Source of the DNA: Methanosarcinales archaeon
Lineage (GTDB): Archaea > Halobacteriota > Methanosarcinia > Methanosarcinales > Methanogasteraceae
Assembly: GCA_003661105.1 (NCBI GenBank)
Contig: QMVM01000080.1
Location: forward strand, 1-8,462
Length of the DNA: 8,462 nt
Direction of reading: 5' to 3'
Below the pieces are notes generated by a model that made no database searches, was not told the DNA's origin, and saw nothing but the letters and a program-made list of their open reading frames with translations. Every line of letters starts with the position of its first letter. The first letter of the stretch is position 1. The position numbers and the translations under genes were made by a program. Of this stretch, positions 1-6,261 are shown piece by piece.

Positions 1-291
1 ACGGATAGTGCAAATGCCACATTAAATACCACGCTTAATGTGACCATTGCAGACACCCCGTATATCATAAATGCCACAACAGCCGGGGCACTCCAACCAA
101 CCGCTTCGCAATGGCAGTGTGGTGCAATTGCTACAGAGAATCCAGTTGGGACGGATGATTTCATCTTTGTTGGAATTATCAATGCAACTACCACGTCATT
201 TGACACCACCGCTAAAGACTACGAGATGATCGTCCCAACTTATGACAACGGGGCAACATTGACGTACTACTTCTACGTGGAAATGTCGTGA
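1..291 (+). CDS. C-terminal end of a secreted/surface protein with GYYG-type domain (partial)
   Basis: The frame is open from base 1 to the TGA at 289-291, so the start lies outside the window. A GTG at 40 is in frame but is not a convincing start, because coding continues upstream and no ribosome binding site is seen. The visible 96 residues are rich in Asn/Thr and N-glycosylation sequons (NAT, NTT, NVT). The ending, DYEMIVPTYDNGATLTYYFY followed by VEMS, aligns closely with the end of the beta-helix protein at 3955-6261 (DYQMIVPT...TYYFYIEMQ) and more loosely with residues 150-203 of the protein at 711-2696. This is therefore the second half of the shared surface domain. No membrane segment or sorting signal follows, so the protein is probably secreted or held by another component. 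The family has no name I can assign. The reading frame is certain, the function is not. Confidence 0.85.
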   Translation, partial: TDSANATLNTTLNVTIADTPYIINATTAGALQPTASQWQCGAIATENPVGTDDFIFVGIINATTTSFDTTAKDYEMIVPTYDNGATLTYYFYVEMS

Positions 292-520
292 TCCGCGTGG
301 AATAGACCGACGTTTGGGAGCCTCCCTGGCTCCCTCTTTCATTTCTTTCGCCGCCAAAACTGCCAATAAAGATTATGATCCCGACTGCACCGATTTCATC
401 CGCAACTTTCAGAAAGCCCGAGGCTGTGGCAGTCCCCGCGCGAGTATGCACCTCTGGCGCTGGTCTTCGCGTCACGCCCCATCCGGTGGCGGGAATCCAG
501 GGAATGCGCCTGAATATCAT
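212..520 (-). CDS. Possible small membrane protein or gene fragment, antisense/convergent (doubtful)
   Basis: This 102-codon minus-strand frame is usually the sort dismissed as a shadow. In its favour, its ATG (518-520) has a strong SD, GAGGAGA, five bases upstream (plus-strand 526-532), and its first 55 codons lie outside any other gene. The N-terminal part reads plausibly (MIFRRIPWIPATGWG...), and a short hydrophobic stretch, IGAVGIIIFIGSF, falls near residues 43-55. Against it, the frame runs through the terminator hairpin at 316-334 and overlaps the end of the plus-strand gene by 80 bases, where the translation becomes Ser/Arg-rich and unconvincing. I recognise no family. It may be the 5' remnant of a displaced gene, a real small protein, or chance. 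Confidence 0.2.
   Translation of the reverse strand: MIFRRIPWIPATGWGVTRRPAPEVHTRAGTATASGFLKVADEIGAVGIIIFIGSFGGERNERGSQGGSQTSVYSTRITTFPRRSSTSMLPRCHKLGRSSRSL
316..345 (+). terminator. Hairpin terminator after the partial surface-protein gene
   Basis: GGGAGCC (316-322) pairs perfectly with GGCTCCC (328-334) around a 5-base TCCCT loop. A T-rich stretch, TCTTTCATTTCTTTC, follows directly. It begins 25 bases after the stop codon of the partial gene, which fits transcription termination for that gene. Confidence 0.6.
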
Positions 521-550
521 AAAAATCTCCTCAAATAAATATCATGTTGA

Positions 551-588
551 ACAGATAACCTTTAATCTGTAAAATCCGTGTTGATGGC
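551..588. repeat. Degenerate copy of the AATCTGTGG/ATCCGTGTT dispersed repeat
   Basis: TTTAATCTGTAAAATCCGTG (561-580) followed by TTGATGG resembles the repeat found intact at 8166-8238. A short inverted pair, ACAGAT (551-556) and ATCTGT (565-570), could fold. It lies upstream of the 711 gene, and its matching arm is at 621-660. Confidence 0.45.
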
Positions 589-620
589 TGCGCCGCTACT
601 TGCCGTGTACTCGCAGAACA

Positions 621-660
621 GTGGCTGGTACTATTTTAGCCACAGATTACACCGGTTTCA
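621..660. repeat. AGCCACAGATTA-type repeat with small hairpin
   Basis: GTGGCT (621-626) pairs with AGCCAC (638-643) across an 11-base loop. The right side, TTTTAGCCACAGATTAC then ACCGGTTTCA, is almost identical to the reverse complement of 8171-8195 (AGCCACAGATTAAGACCGGTTTC). The loop end TTTTAGCCAC also matches the hairpin at 8190-8213. This identifies it as a member of the same repeat family. Confidence 0.6.
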
Positions 661-671
661 TTGATTCAAAG

Positions 672-701
672 ACAATATATATGGATAGTACCGGAGAAAG
701 G
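672..701 (+). promoter_or_regulatory. TATA-like box and SD before the 711 gene
   Basis: An archaeal TATA-like AATATATA lies at 674-681, directly after the repeat. GGAGAAAGG at 693-701 gives an SD 9 bases before the ATG at 711. If the TATA box is used at the normal archaeal distance, transcription would begin near 700-705. That would leave little or no leader and exclude the SD, so either the SD is unused or a more upstream promoter (for example the TACTATTTTA at 629-638) operates. Confidence 0.4.
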
Positions 702-710
702 ATACAACCG

Positions 711-2696
711 ATGTCAGCAATCAAGAACGCCATCCCAATCCTGATACTCCTGACTATCGCATTCTCATCAGGCGGCGGATGCGCACAGTCCGATGATGCG
801 CGGGGTGGATACATCCTCATAATCGACCTCGATGCAAGTTCATCCACCGATTACTGGCTCGGGTACTACGGCAGCGTCATACCGGCGTCGGAAAACCCGT
901 ACTATCTCGATAACAGAACCCGGATACAGGAGATCAACATAAGCTGGATGGGCGGATGCCTGCTGATCACCGATTCGCAGATTATACCAAACATCGGACA
1001 TCTGACCGCGGGCAGCCCTGCCACGATCGATGCCATCATCGGCACTGGCTATGATTCCGGGAGCATGACATTCAAAGCAACCGAAAACTACAGAATCTAT
1101 GACCGGTTCCTGCCTGCGCCGACTGCATACACCTTTGTGAACTGTTCCGAGTCCGAATATTTCAAGGAAGGTTTCTTTACGGAACAGGGCGAGGGCAATC
1201 TCGTATTCATAGTTCCGGTCGTCGAGAACGGGACCTGCTACAATGCTATGCCCTGCAACTTCCAGTTCATACTTCCGAACGACCCGGCAAGTCCGATGAC
1301 ATACCAGATGTACCATATTCCAACAATACCGCCTGTGACCGAGCCATCCGCGATCTCACTGACCGCATACCCCGGCAACATCAAGCCGGATGGGATCGAG
1401 ACCTCAACGATAACCGCTATCGTCACGGATAAGTCCGGAAGAATGGTAAACTGGACCGAAATCGCATTCGCAACAACACTTGGCGAGATAGCTCCGCATA
1501 TCACAGAAGCTAAAAACGGCACCATAAACGCCACCCTGACCTCTTCAACTTCTCCGGGAACAGCAGTCGTGAAAGGCGCCATCACGACCATGACCGCCAT
1601 ATATGATATTGTTTATGTTCCATTCATAAGAACTGCCGAAGCCAGCTGCAACGGGACACTGGAAAATGTTACCGTAACGGTACTAAGAACAGGGATCAAT
1701 GTGGCTAATACAGCGGTAACGATCAAGGATGGTGTTATAACCATCGACACCACCGAAGAGAATGCGAACATAATCGCGGACAATGTAACAGCGGGCATGG
1801 TTATTTCCATACCCATGACAGGCGGAAGTCTTGAGATAACTCTTAAAGATGACGCAACCGCAGTTGCCGGTACTGTTAGTGGAAATATAAGCAAGATAAG
1901 ACTGAACACACCTCCGAAAGAATACATAACGGCAAATCCCGATGTCGGAACTGCTTCCGTAGATATCGACGTTGATTTTCTGGGAACGGTTACACCATGC
2001 AGATGTCTCTTCTTTAATACAACACTGGTAGAACGGTACAGAGATCTCGAATACCTGAACGTCTCTGACCCCTACCGGCTGAAAGAAACGCTCGCTGCCT
2101 ATTTCGGCGTTGATACTTCTGCAATTGCTGACAATACCCCGATCCTGGCCCATGCACAACTCTCGCTAACGAACCTTACCCGGCCAGAGGTCACAGGAGT
2201 GCCGATCAGCATAACACTCCACAAAACATGGTACGATACCGTGGCAGGAAGTGATCCGGGCAATGTCGTGCTCTTCAAGATCAACGAGACAACAGGCGAG
2301 CTGGAAGGCAATATAACCATGACGCCGGAGTCTACCACTATAACCGGTGACCGGGTCACATTCCGCGCGACATTCGACCATTTCTCAGTCTTCGCAATCG
2401 TTGCCAGACCAGCAGCAGCCATCCACCCCGCCGGTGGTGGGGGTGGCGACAGTATGTATGCGCCAGTGGATGTGACGCCGATGATCACGCCCGCATCCAC
2501 ACCGGTTCCAGTAGGGGGGGCAACGCCAACGCTAACGCCAACGGTAGCAGCGGGATGGGAGACGCCGGAGGAACAACCCGATCGAGACGAATGGTCGTAT
2601 CTCATCTGGACGATCCTGCTTGCCATTGCTGTTGGCATCCTCCTGATCATCATATTTCGGAGATCACGCGATGAGGAGGATGAGGAGGATGAATGA
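711..2696 (+). CDS. Membrane-anchored surface protein: GYYG-type, Ig-like and PGF-pre-PGF-like domains
   Basis: The ATG at 711 (661 aa) is preferred. It starts directly before a signal peptide (residues 1-26, core AIPILILLTIAF, likely cut after CAQ) and has GGAGAAAGG upstream. The in-frame TTG at 600 and ATG at 681 would only add repeat-derived residues. Residues 27-203 carry the domain shared with the neighbours: DARGGYI at 29-35, WLGYYG at 49-54, and an end similar to their C-termini. Residues 206-303 resemble a bacterial Ig-like domain of the Big_1/invasin type (SLTAYPGNIKPDG...). Residues 400-566 resemble the archaeal PGF-pre-PGF domain, ending FRATFDHFSVFAIVA. A Gly and Pro/Thr-rich linker (567-627) leads to one TM segment (about 630-650) and a tail, RRSRDEEDEEDE. 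About fifteen sequons suggest a glycosylated extracellular protein. No PGF-CTERM motif is present, so the TM segment is the likely anchor. The ligand or role is unknown. Confidence 0.85.
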   Translation: MSAIKNAIPILILLTIAFSSGGGCAQSDDARGGYILIIDLDASSSTDYWLGYYGSVIPASENPYYLDNRTRIQEINISWMGGCLLITDSQIIPNIGHLTAGSPATIDAIIGTGYDSGSMTFKATENYRIYDRFLPAPTAYTFVNCSESEYFKEGFFTEQGEGNLVFIVPVVENGTCYNAMPCNFQFILPNDPASPMTYQMYHIPTIPPVTEPSAISLTAYPGNIKPDGIETSTITAIVTDKSGRMVNWTEIAFATTLGEIAPHITEAKNGTINATLTSSTSPGTAVVKGAITTMTAIYDIVYVPFIRTAEASCNGTLENVTVTVLRTGINVANTAVTIKDGVITIDTTEENANIIADNVTAGMVISIPMTGGSLEITLKDDATAVAGTVSGNISKIRLNTPPKEYITANPDVGTASVDIDVDFLGTVTPCRCLFFNTTLVERYRDLEYLNVSDPYRLKETLAAYFGVDTSAIADNTPILAHAQLSLTNLTRPEVTGVPISITLHKTWYDTVAGSDPGNVVLFKINETTGELEGNITMTPESTTITGDRVTFRATFDHFSVFAIVARPAAAIHPAGGGGGDSMYAPVDVTPMITPASTPVPVGGATPTLTPTVAAGWETPEEQPDRDEWSYLIWTILLAIAVGILLIIIFRRSRDEEDEEDE

Positions 2697-2756
2697 TTCG
2701 CACAGGTGATTATATGCCCGCTCGATATCGCGTGGTCAAAATCACGGGGACTGCTC

Positions 2757-2869
2757 CTACTTTGTCACATTACAGACAAACCAACAGCGGTCGGTAGCAT
2801 GACCTTAAACCGTTTGGAACACAGAACCAACATCGAGCGCCTGAATGGGTGGTTAATCTGACAAAGTAG
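2757..2869. mobile_element. 113-bp MITE-like element or insertion-sequence remnant
   Basis: CTACTTTGTCA (2757-2767) and TGACAAAGTAG (2859-2869) form perfect 11-bp inverted ends around 91 bases. The size and structure fit a MITE or an internally deleted insertion sequence. The interior holds a short transposase-like reading frame whose stop codon lies within the right inverted repeat. No clear target-site duplication is visible (flanks end CTGCTC and start TACTAC). It begins 60 bases after the 711 gene. Confidence 0.5.
2772..2861 (+). pseudogene. Possible C-terminal fragment of a DDE transposase
   Basis: The frame reads TDKPTAVGSMTLNR then LEHRTNIERLNGWLI and stops at TGA 2859-2861. The R-T-x-IER-x-x-x-WL pattern resembles the conserved region around the last acidic residue of IS5/IS4-type DDE transposases, where an R-x-x-ER-x-x-WLK run is common. 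Only about 29 codons remain, without a start or any other part of the enzyme, so it cannot be active. The assignment rests on one short motif and is tentative. Confidence 0.3.
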
Positions 2870-2888
2870 TACTACAGCAGGAGATTTA

Positions 2889-2923
2889 ACCGCGGAGATG
2901 GGGGACTTTGTGTTCTCCGCGGT
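2889..2923. repeat. GC-rich hairpin repeat (ACCGCGGAGA arms)
   Basis: ACCGCGGAGA (2889-2898) and TCTCCGCGGT (2914-2923) form a perfect 10-bp stem with a 15-base loop. It lies between the MITE-like element and the GxxExxY pseudogene. It has no T run and is not near a stop codon of an intact gene, so it looks like a dispersed repeat rather than a terminator. Confidence 0.55.
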
Positions 2924-3034
2924 GAGAACTGCTGTCATGGCAATTTGATTTTTAGACGTAATGTAAGATCGTATGAGTATTAAGTATCTAAATTGTATAT
3001 TTGCGTTTCTTGTTGAGCAGACCATAAGAAATAA

Positions 3035-3062
3035 AACCACAGAGGGAACAGAAGGCACAGAG
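3035..3062. repeat. Left AACCACAGAG repeat of the GxxExxY cassette
   Basis: AACCACAGAG (3035-3044) followed by GGAACAGAAGGCACAGAG is an imperfect purine-rich tandem. It ends three bases before the likely ATG of the GxxExxY pseudogene. When read through it encodes a low-complexity TTEGTEGTE peptide, which is why the upstream in-frame start at 2973 is not used here. Confidence 0.5.
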
Positions 3063-3065
3063 ACT

Positions 3066-3436
3066 ATGGAATTAAACGTAATATCTGAAAAGATTATTGG
3101 GGCAGCAATACAAGTACATATCACAGTGGGACATGGATTACTGGAAAGCGCATACGAGGCTTGTTTGAAATACGAATTGGAAAAACGAGGTCTTAAAGTC
3201 TTGTCACGTTTGGCTTCCTGTAATTTAGGACGGAATGAAAATCGATTTAGGATACCGATTGGATCTTCTCGTGGAAGATTTTGTAATCGTCGAACTTAAG
3301 GCTGTAAACCAGATAACACCTGTTCACGAAGCGGGGGCTGCTTTCCTACCTAAAACTAAGCGGAAAACACCCTGGACTGCTAATCAATTTCAATGTGGTG
3401 CTCCTTAAGGATGGAATAACACGTAGGATCAATTAA
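3066..3436 (+). pseudogene. GxxExxY family protein (PD-(D/E)XK-like), frameshifted pseudogene
   Basis: Reading across all three frames restores a full-length GxxExxY protein (about 123 codons, usual for the family). Frame one starts at ATG 3066 and gives MELNVISEKIIGAAIQVH then GHGLLESAYEACLKYELEKR, including the name-giving G-LL-E-SA-Y motif. A shift near 3196-3208 moves to LPVI-stop-DGMKIDLGYRLD and VIVELKAVNQITPVHEA. These carry the D and E-x-K of the PD-(D/E)XK nuclease-like core. The in-frame TAG at 3226-3228 replaces what is usually a Tyr. A second shift, an extra base in the G run 3333-3337, leads to LLSYLKLSGKHPGLLINFNV and KDGITRRIN, ending at TAA 3434-3436. With two frameshifts plus one nonsense codon, the gene is dead. 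The intact family is widespread in archaea and bacteria and has no firm function. Confidence 0.85.
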
Positions 3437-3441
3437 ACCAT

Positions 3442-3451
3442 CTCTGTGGTT
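3442..3451. repeat. Right inverted copy of the AACCACAGAG repeat
   Basis: CTCTGTGGTT (3442-3451) is the exact reverse complement of AACCACAGAG at 3035-3044. It lies six bases after the final stop of the GxxExxY pseudogene, so the two copies bracket that gene tightly. Confidence 0.5.
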
Positions 3452-3946
3452 GAATTATCCTGACTTTATCAGACTGTATTTTTATCTGGAAATTAAATTG
3501 TTGAGACCTTATGGGGTAGGCAACCCCATACTGTCGAGCATATTCAGTTACAGCACCCACTGTGGTAAACTATTGCATATCATAACCGTGCCAGAGATTT
3601 TTGCAGATAGGGGGACAAAAGGGAAATCGGGGGGAGCTGAAATGGAGGAGATCGACCGGAAGATCAGATAGGTTTTTGGACAATCATAGTCTCCGGCAGC
3701 GATATTTTGGGCATGTTCGGAAGGGCTGGTGCAGGTGGTAGCAAGGCTTATCCTTGATGCGTGCCAGATTATGGATATCGAGTCAGAATAATGGGACATG
3801 GGCTAATCCGTGGAACTCAGAGACAACACAACAGTAGAAGGAATCATAGTCACAGAATAGCAGTCAACACGCCGGGCGCTCTTCTTCGCGCATGTATGTG
3901 TGTGATGCTTGTCTGTGGCACAGTGGATAGCCCGGCATGTAAACGG
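3452..3946. other. Non-coding stretch before the beta-helix gene
   Basis: About 500 bases lack a supportable gene. The frames present are short, start at weak codons without SD, have no recognisable motif, and one merely overlaps the start of the next gene. The stretch contains one clean hairpin (3510-3530) and G-rich patches such as 3611-3638. I found no convincing TATA box for the gene at 3955. It may hold decayed coding DNA, but I could not recognise any. Confidence 0.5.
3510..3530. repeat. Perfect 8-bp hairpin, TATGGGGT/ACCCCATA
   Basis: TATGGGGT (3510-3517) pairs with ACCCCATA (3523-3530) across a 5-base AGGCA loop. No T run follows and no intact gene ends nearby. It could be a late terminator for the dead GxxExxY gene, a protein site, or part of a mobile-element end. 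Confidence 0.4.
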
Positions 3947-3957
3947 GGCGGAGTATG
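3947..3957 (+). promoter_or_regulatory. SD GGCGGAG and choice of start for the beta-helix gene
   Basis: GGCGGAG at 3947-3953 is one base from ATG 3955 and four bases from the next ATG, 3958. The second ATG therefore has the more usable spacing, and the protein may begin one residue later (MKAIGRI). The difference does not affect the signal peptide. Confidence 0.5.
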
Positions 3958-6261
3958 ATGAAAGCCATCGGAAGAATCCGGGAGCGTGAGTATAGCAGGA
4001 TAATTCCAATCGCTTTTGCTGCTGCAATGCTTGCGGTTTGCATCATGCCTGCTCTAACATCAGCAGCACTCACCTGTGCCTGTGGCGACATCTGCACCAA
4101 CGAAACCGGCTGGTGGCGTGACGGTGGTAATTTCAATTCGTCGGCAAACCCCCTATCGGCTGCGCAGAGTGCCGCAACCTCAGGCGATACGATCTGTGTG
4201 AAGGACGGCACTTATCACACGAGTCTCCGGATAGATAAAGGCAGTTTGACATTCCGTTCCGAGAACGGCACATCAAACTGCATCGTCAACGCTACGGGTG
4301 ATTATGCTTTTGCAATCGCTGGCGGTACAAATTACATAAACATTTCCGGATTCACTGTAGAAAACGCAACTAAATCTACATGGTGGTCTGCAGGGGTTAT
4401 TGTCTGTGGAAGCTACTGTAATATCTCTTACAATCTTGCACACAACAACTTTTTCGGGATCAATATCAATGGTGGCGACCACAATCTCATCGCTCATAAC
4501 AACGCATCCTATAACTTGCAAGACGGCGTCCGTCATTGCAATTCTGCGAATAACAACGAAATCACTGGTAATACTGCAAACAATAACGCCAACGGGATTT
4601 ACCTGTACACAGGTTGCAACAACAGCGAGATTATTGACAATATTGCAAAGAACAATTCACAGAAAGGCATCGCTCTGGATACCAACTGCAACCACAACAA
4701 CATCACGAACAATACCGCGAACTACAACGGACACCATAGTATTTTCATCTACAATTCCTGCAGCTACAACAACCTCACGCGCAATGATGCATCCGACAAT
4801 ACCGAAGATGGCATCCACCTTGAACTTAATTCACAGCACAATACGCTCACTGACAACACTGCGAACAACAACAAGTATGGCATATACCTCATCAATTCCT
4901 GCAGCTACAACAACCTGAATGGGAATGTTGTGAAATTTAGCAGCTTGCGTGGGATTGTCCTTCATACTTTATGTGACTATAACAATCTTGGAACCAACAT
5001 AGTCAGTAACAACATCCACGATGGCATCCACTTAGAGAATGTGTGCTGTTATAACAACCTCACAACCAACACAGCAAATTCCAACGAAAAAGACGGTATC
5101 GACCTTGAAAATACAGACTACAACACCCTGACAGGCAACACAGCGATCAATAACACGTTCGACGGCATCATTCTCTGTGATTCAACAAACAACACAATCA
5201 CAACAAGCACGTTTTCTAACAATCACCAGCATGGAATCCAACTGATCCGGAGCAATAACACCAGTGTCTCATCCAACTCAATTAAGAATAACCTGAATCA
5301 TGGTTGTTACTTAGACGGCACAGGAAACAACATACATTGCAACAACATCAGCGGAAATGGAAACGCAGTCAACGACTACGGCATCTACGCGTGGTCTTCG
5401 AACAGCAACCGGATCTATGACAACTACTTCAGTAACACCCATAACGCCAATGACAATGGAAACAACATCTGGAACACCACACCCACACCCGGAACAAACA
5501 TCGTCGGCGGATCCTGGGTTGGAGGCAACTACTGGTCTGACTATGCAGGATCCGATACGACCGGCGACGGTCTGGGCGATACCCTGACACCATACAACTC
5601 ATCTGGAAATATATCAAACGGTGGCGATTACCACCCGGTGGTGAAACAGGGGGCAGGCAACACAAACGATGCGCAAGGAGGTTACATCACAGAGATAAAT
5701 CTCAATCTAACGGCATCCACAATGAAGTGGCAGGGTTACTACGGCAACGCCACTGGCGCGATCAAACTGGGGGACAGCCATGAGAATTGTATGTTTGAAT
5801 GGACATGGGACTCAAGTGCCGGAGGACTGGTCTTTGCGGTAGCCAGAACTACGCTGCCTAACTTCCAGGTCGTGGCTACCGAGAATATAACTGCCGGGGA
5901 AGCAGACACTGCACTTACAACAGATGGTACCTGGCATATAGCAGGATCTGACAGTGTGACAGTGACGTTTGGCGGCGGAGCCGATAACACGGAATTTCGC
6001 GTATCTGGTAAGACGATCGAGGCGAACAGCAGGAATGCGATGCACACGCTAAACGGAAGTCAACTCCCAAGCACGTTTGAGGAAGTGCTACTGACCGATC
6101 AGTCCATCATCGATAACAAAAGTGACATGATCTGGACCTGCCTCATTGACGGCAATTCCGAGAATTATGCAGACGGTACTTCCGACTACCAGATGATCGT
6201 TCCGACTGATGATTCGGCAAACGAAGCTATAACATACTACTTCTACATAGAGATGCAGTGA
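3955..6261 (+). CDS. Secreted right-handed parallel beta-helix protein (NosD-like) with GYYG-type C-terminal domain
   Basis: This 768-aa protein has a signal peptide (residues 1-38, core IIPIAFAAAMLAVCIMPALT, cut near TSA-AL). Residues 60-480 are Asn-rich repeats of about 23-24 residues (N-N-L-T-x-N-T-A-x-N-N ... G-I-x-L), a right-handed parallel beta-helix of the NosD/CASH type. The helix closes with the family's usual end, GGNYWSDYAGSDTTGDGLGD, around 523-542, then DYHPV. Residues 570-768 form the domain shared with both neighbours upstream: DAQGGYI at 572-578, WQGYYG at 592-597, and a DYQMIVPT...TYYFYIEMQ end. Unusually, Cys occupies the same position in most helix turns (195, 221, 245, 269, 316, 340, 364). 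There is no membrane segment or sorting motif, so it is secreted or held through the shared domain. Beta-helices of this type often bind polysaccharides; the copper role of true NosD is not implied. The gene appears monocistronic. Confidence 0.9.
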   Translation: MMKAIGRIREREYSRIIPIAFAAAMLAVCIMPALTSAALTCACGDICTNETGWWRDGGNFNSSANPLSAAQSAATSGDTICVKDGTYHTSLRIDKGSLTFRSENGTSNCIVNATGDYAFAIAGGTNYINISGFTVENATKSTWWSAGVIVCGSYCNISYNLAHNNFFGININGGDHNLIAHNNASYNLQDGVRHCNSANNNEITGNTANNNANGIYLYTGCNNSEIIDNIAKNNSQKGIALDTNCNHNNITNNTANYNGHHSIFIYNSCSYNNLTRNDASDNTEDGIHLELNSQHNTLTDNTANNNKYGIYLINSCSYNNLNGNVVKFSSLRGIVLHTLCDYNNLGTNIVSNNIHDGIHLENVCCYNNLTTNTANSNEKDGIDLENTDYNTLTGNTAINNTFDGIILCDSTNNTITTSTFSNNHQHGIQLIRSNNTSVSSNSIKNNLNHGCYLDGTGNNIHCNNISGNGNAVNDYGIYAWSSNSNRIYDNYFSNTHNANDNGNNIWNTTPTPGTNIVGGSWVGGNYWSDYAGSDTTGDGLGDTLTPYNSSGNISNGGDYHPVVKQGAGNTNDAQGGYITEINLNLTASTMKWQGYYGNATGAIKLGDSHENCMFEWTWDSSAGGLVFAVARTTLPNFQVVATENITAGEADTALTTDGTWHIAGSDSVTVTFGGGADNTEFRVSGKTIEANSRNAMHTLNGSQLPSTFEEVLLTDQSIIDNKSDMIWTCLIDGNSENYADGTSDYQMIVPTDDSANEAITYYFYIEMQ
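4752..4916 (+). repeat. Exact 24-bp repeat inside the beta-helix coding region
   Basis: The same 24 bases, beginning CAATTCCTGCAGC, occur at 4752-4775 and 4893-4916. The spacing is 141 bases, exactly 47 codons or two helix turns. Both copies encode NSCSYNNL. Neighbouring turns are much less conserved at the DNA level, so this pair points to a recent internal duplication or gene conversion. Confidence 0.7.

Noticed and set aside
600..710. Start of the 711 protein at TTG 600 (698 aa) or ATG 681
   Set aside because: The extra N-terminal residues are encoded by the dispersed repeat and the TATA-like region, and would bury the signal peptide. ATG 711 has an SD and gives a normal signal peptide.
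711..790. Lipoprotein signal in the 711 protein (GGGC)
   Set aside because: The residues before Cys do not fit the usual lipobox (L-S/A-G/A-C), and the protein already has a C-terminal membrane anchor.
2099..2653. Long minus-strand frame opposite the 711 gene
   Set aside because: Ser/Val/Pro-rich antisense shadow of a gene with a clear domain order on the + strand.
2973..3065. N-terminal extension of the GxxExxY frame from 2973
   Set aside because: The extra residues come from the ACAGAG repeat and upstream DNA. The family begins near MELNVISEKIIGAA at 3066.
3450..3671. 73-codon + frame after the pseudogene
   Set aside because: TTG start without SD, passes through a hairpin, and shows no recognisable motif.
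3548..3799. 83-codon minus-strand frame in the non-coding stretch
   Set aside because: Ser/Ile-rich translation with no family resemblance. No SD was identified, and the opposite strand also lacks coding signs.
3761..3958. 65-codon + frame overlapping the beta-helix start
   Set aside because: No SD and an atypical Arg/His/Cys-rich composition. It ends in the next gene's start codon by chance of frame.
4400..4918. 172-codon + frame within the beta-helix gene
   Set aside because: A Thr/Ser/Ile-rich shifted reading of the Asn codon repeats (AAC/ACA). It is a shadow.
4400..5350. Possible CRISPR-like or tandem DNA repeat array
   Set aside because: The periodicity is at the protein level (about 70 bases = 23-24 codons) and DNA copies diverge, except one 24-bp pair. 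There are no uniform spacers.
3955..5640. Copper-loading function of NosD
   Set aside because: The similarity is to the beta-helix fold and its GGNYWSDY end, which many archaeal surface proteins share. No nos genes are nearby.
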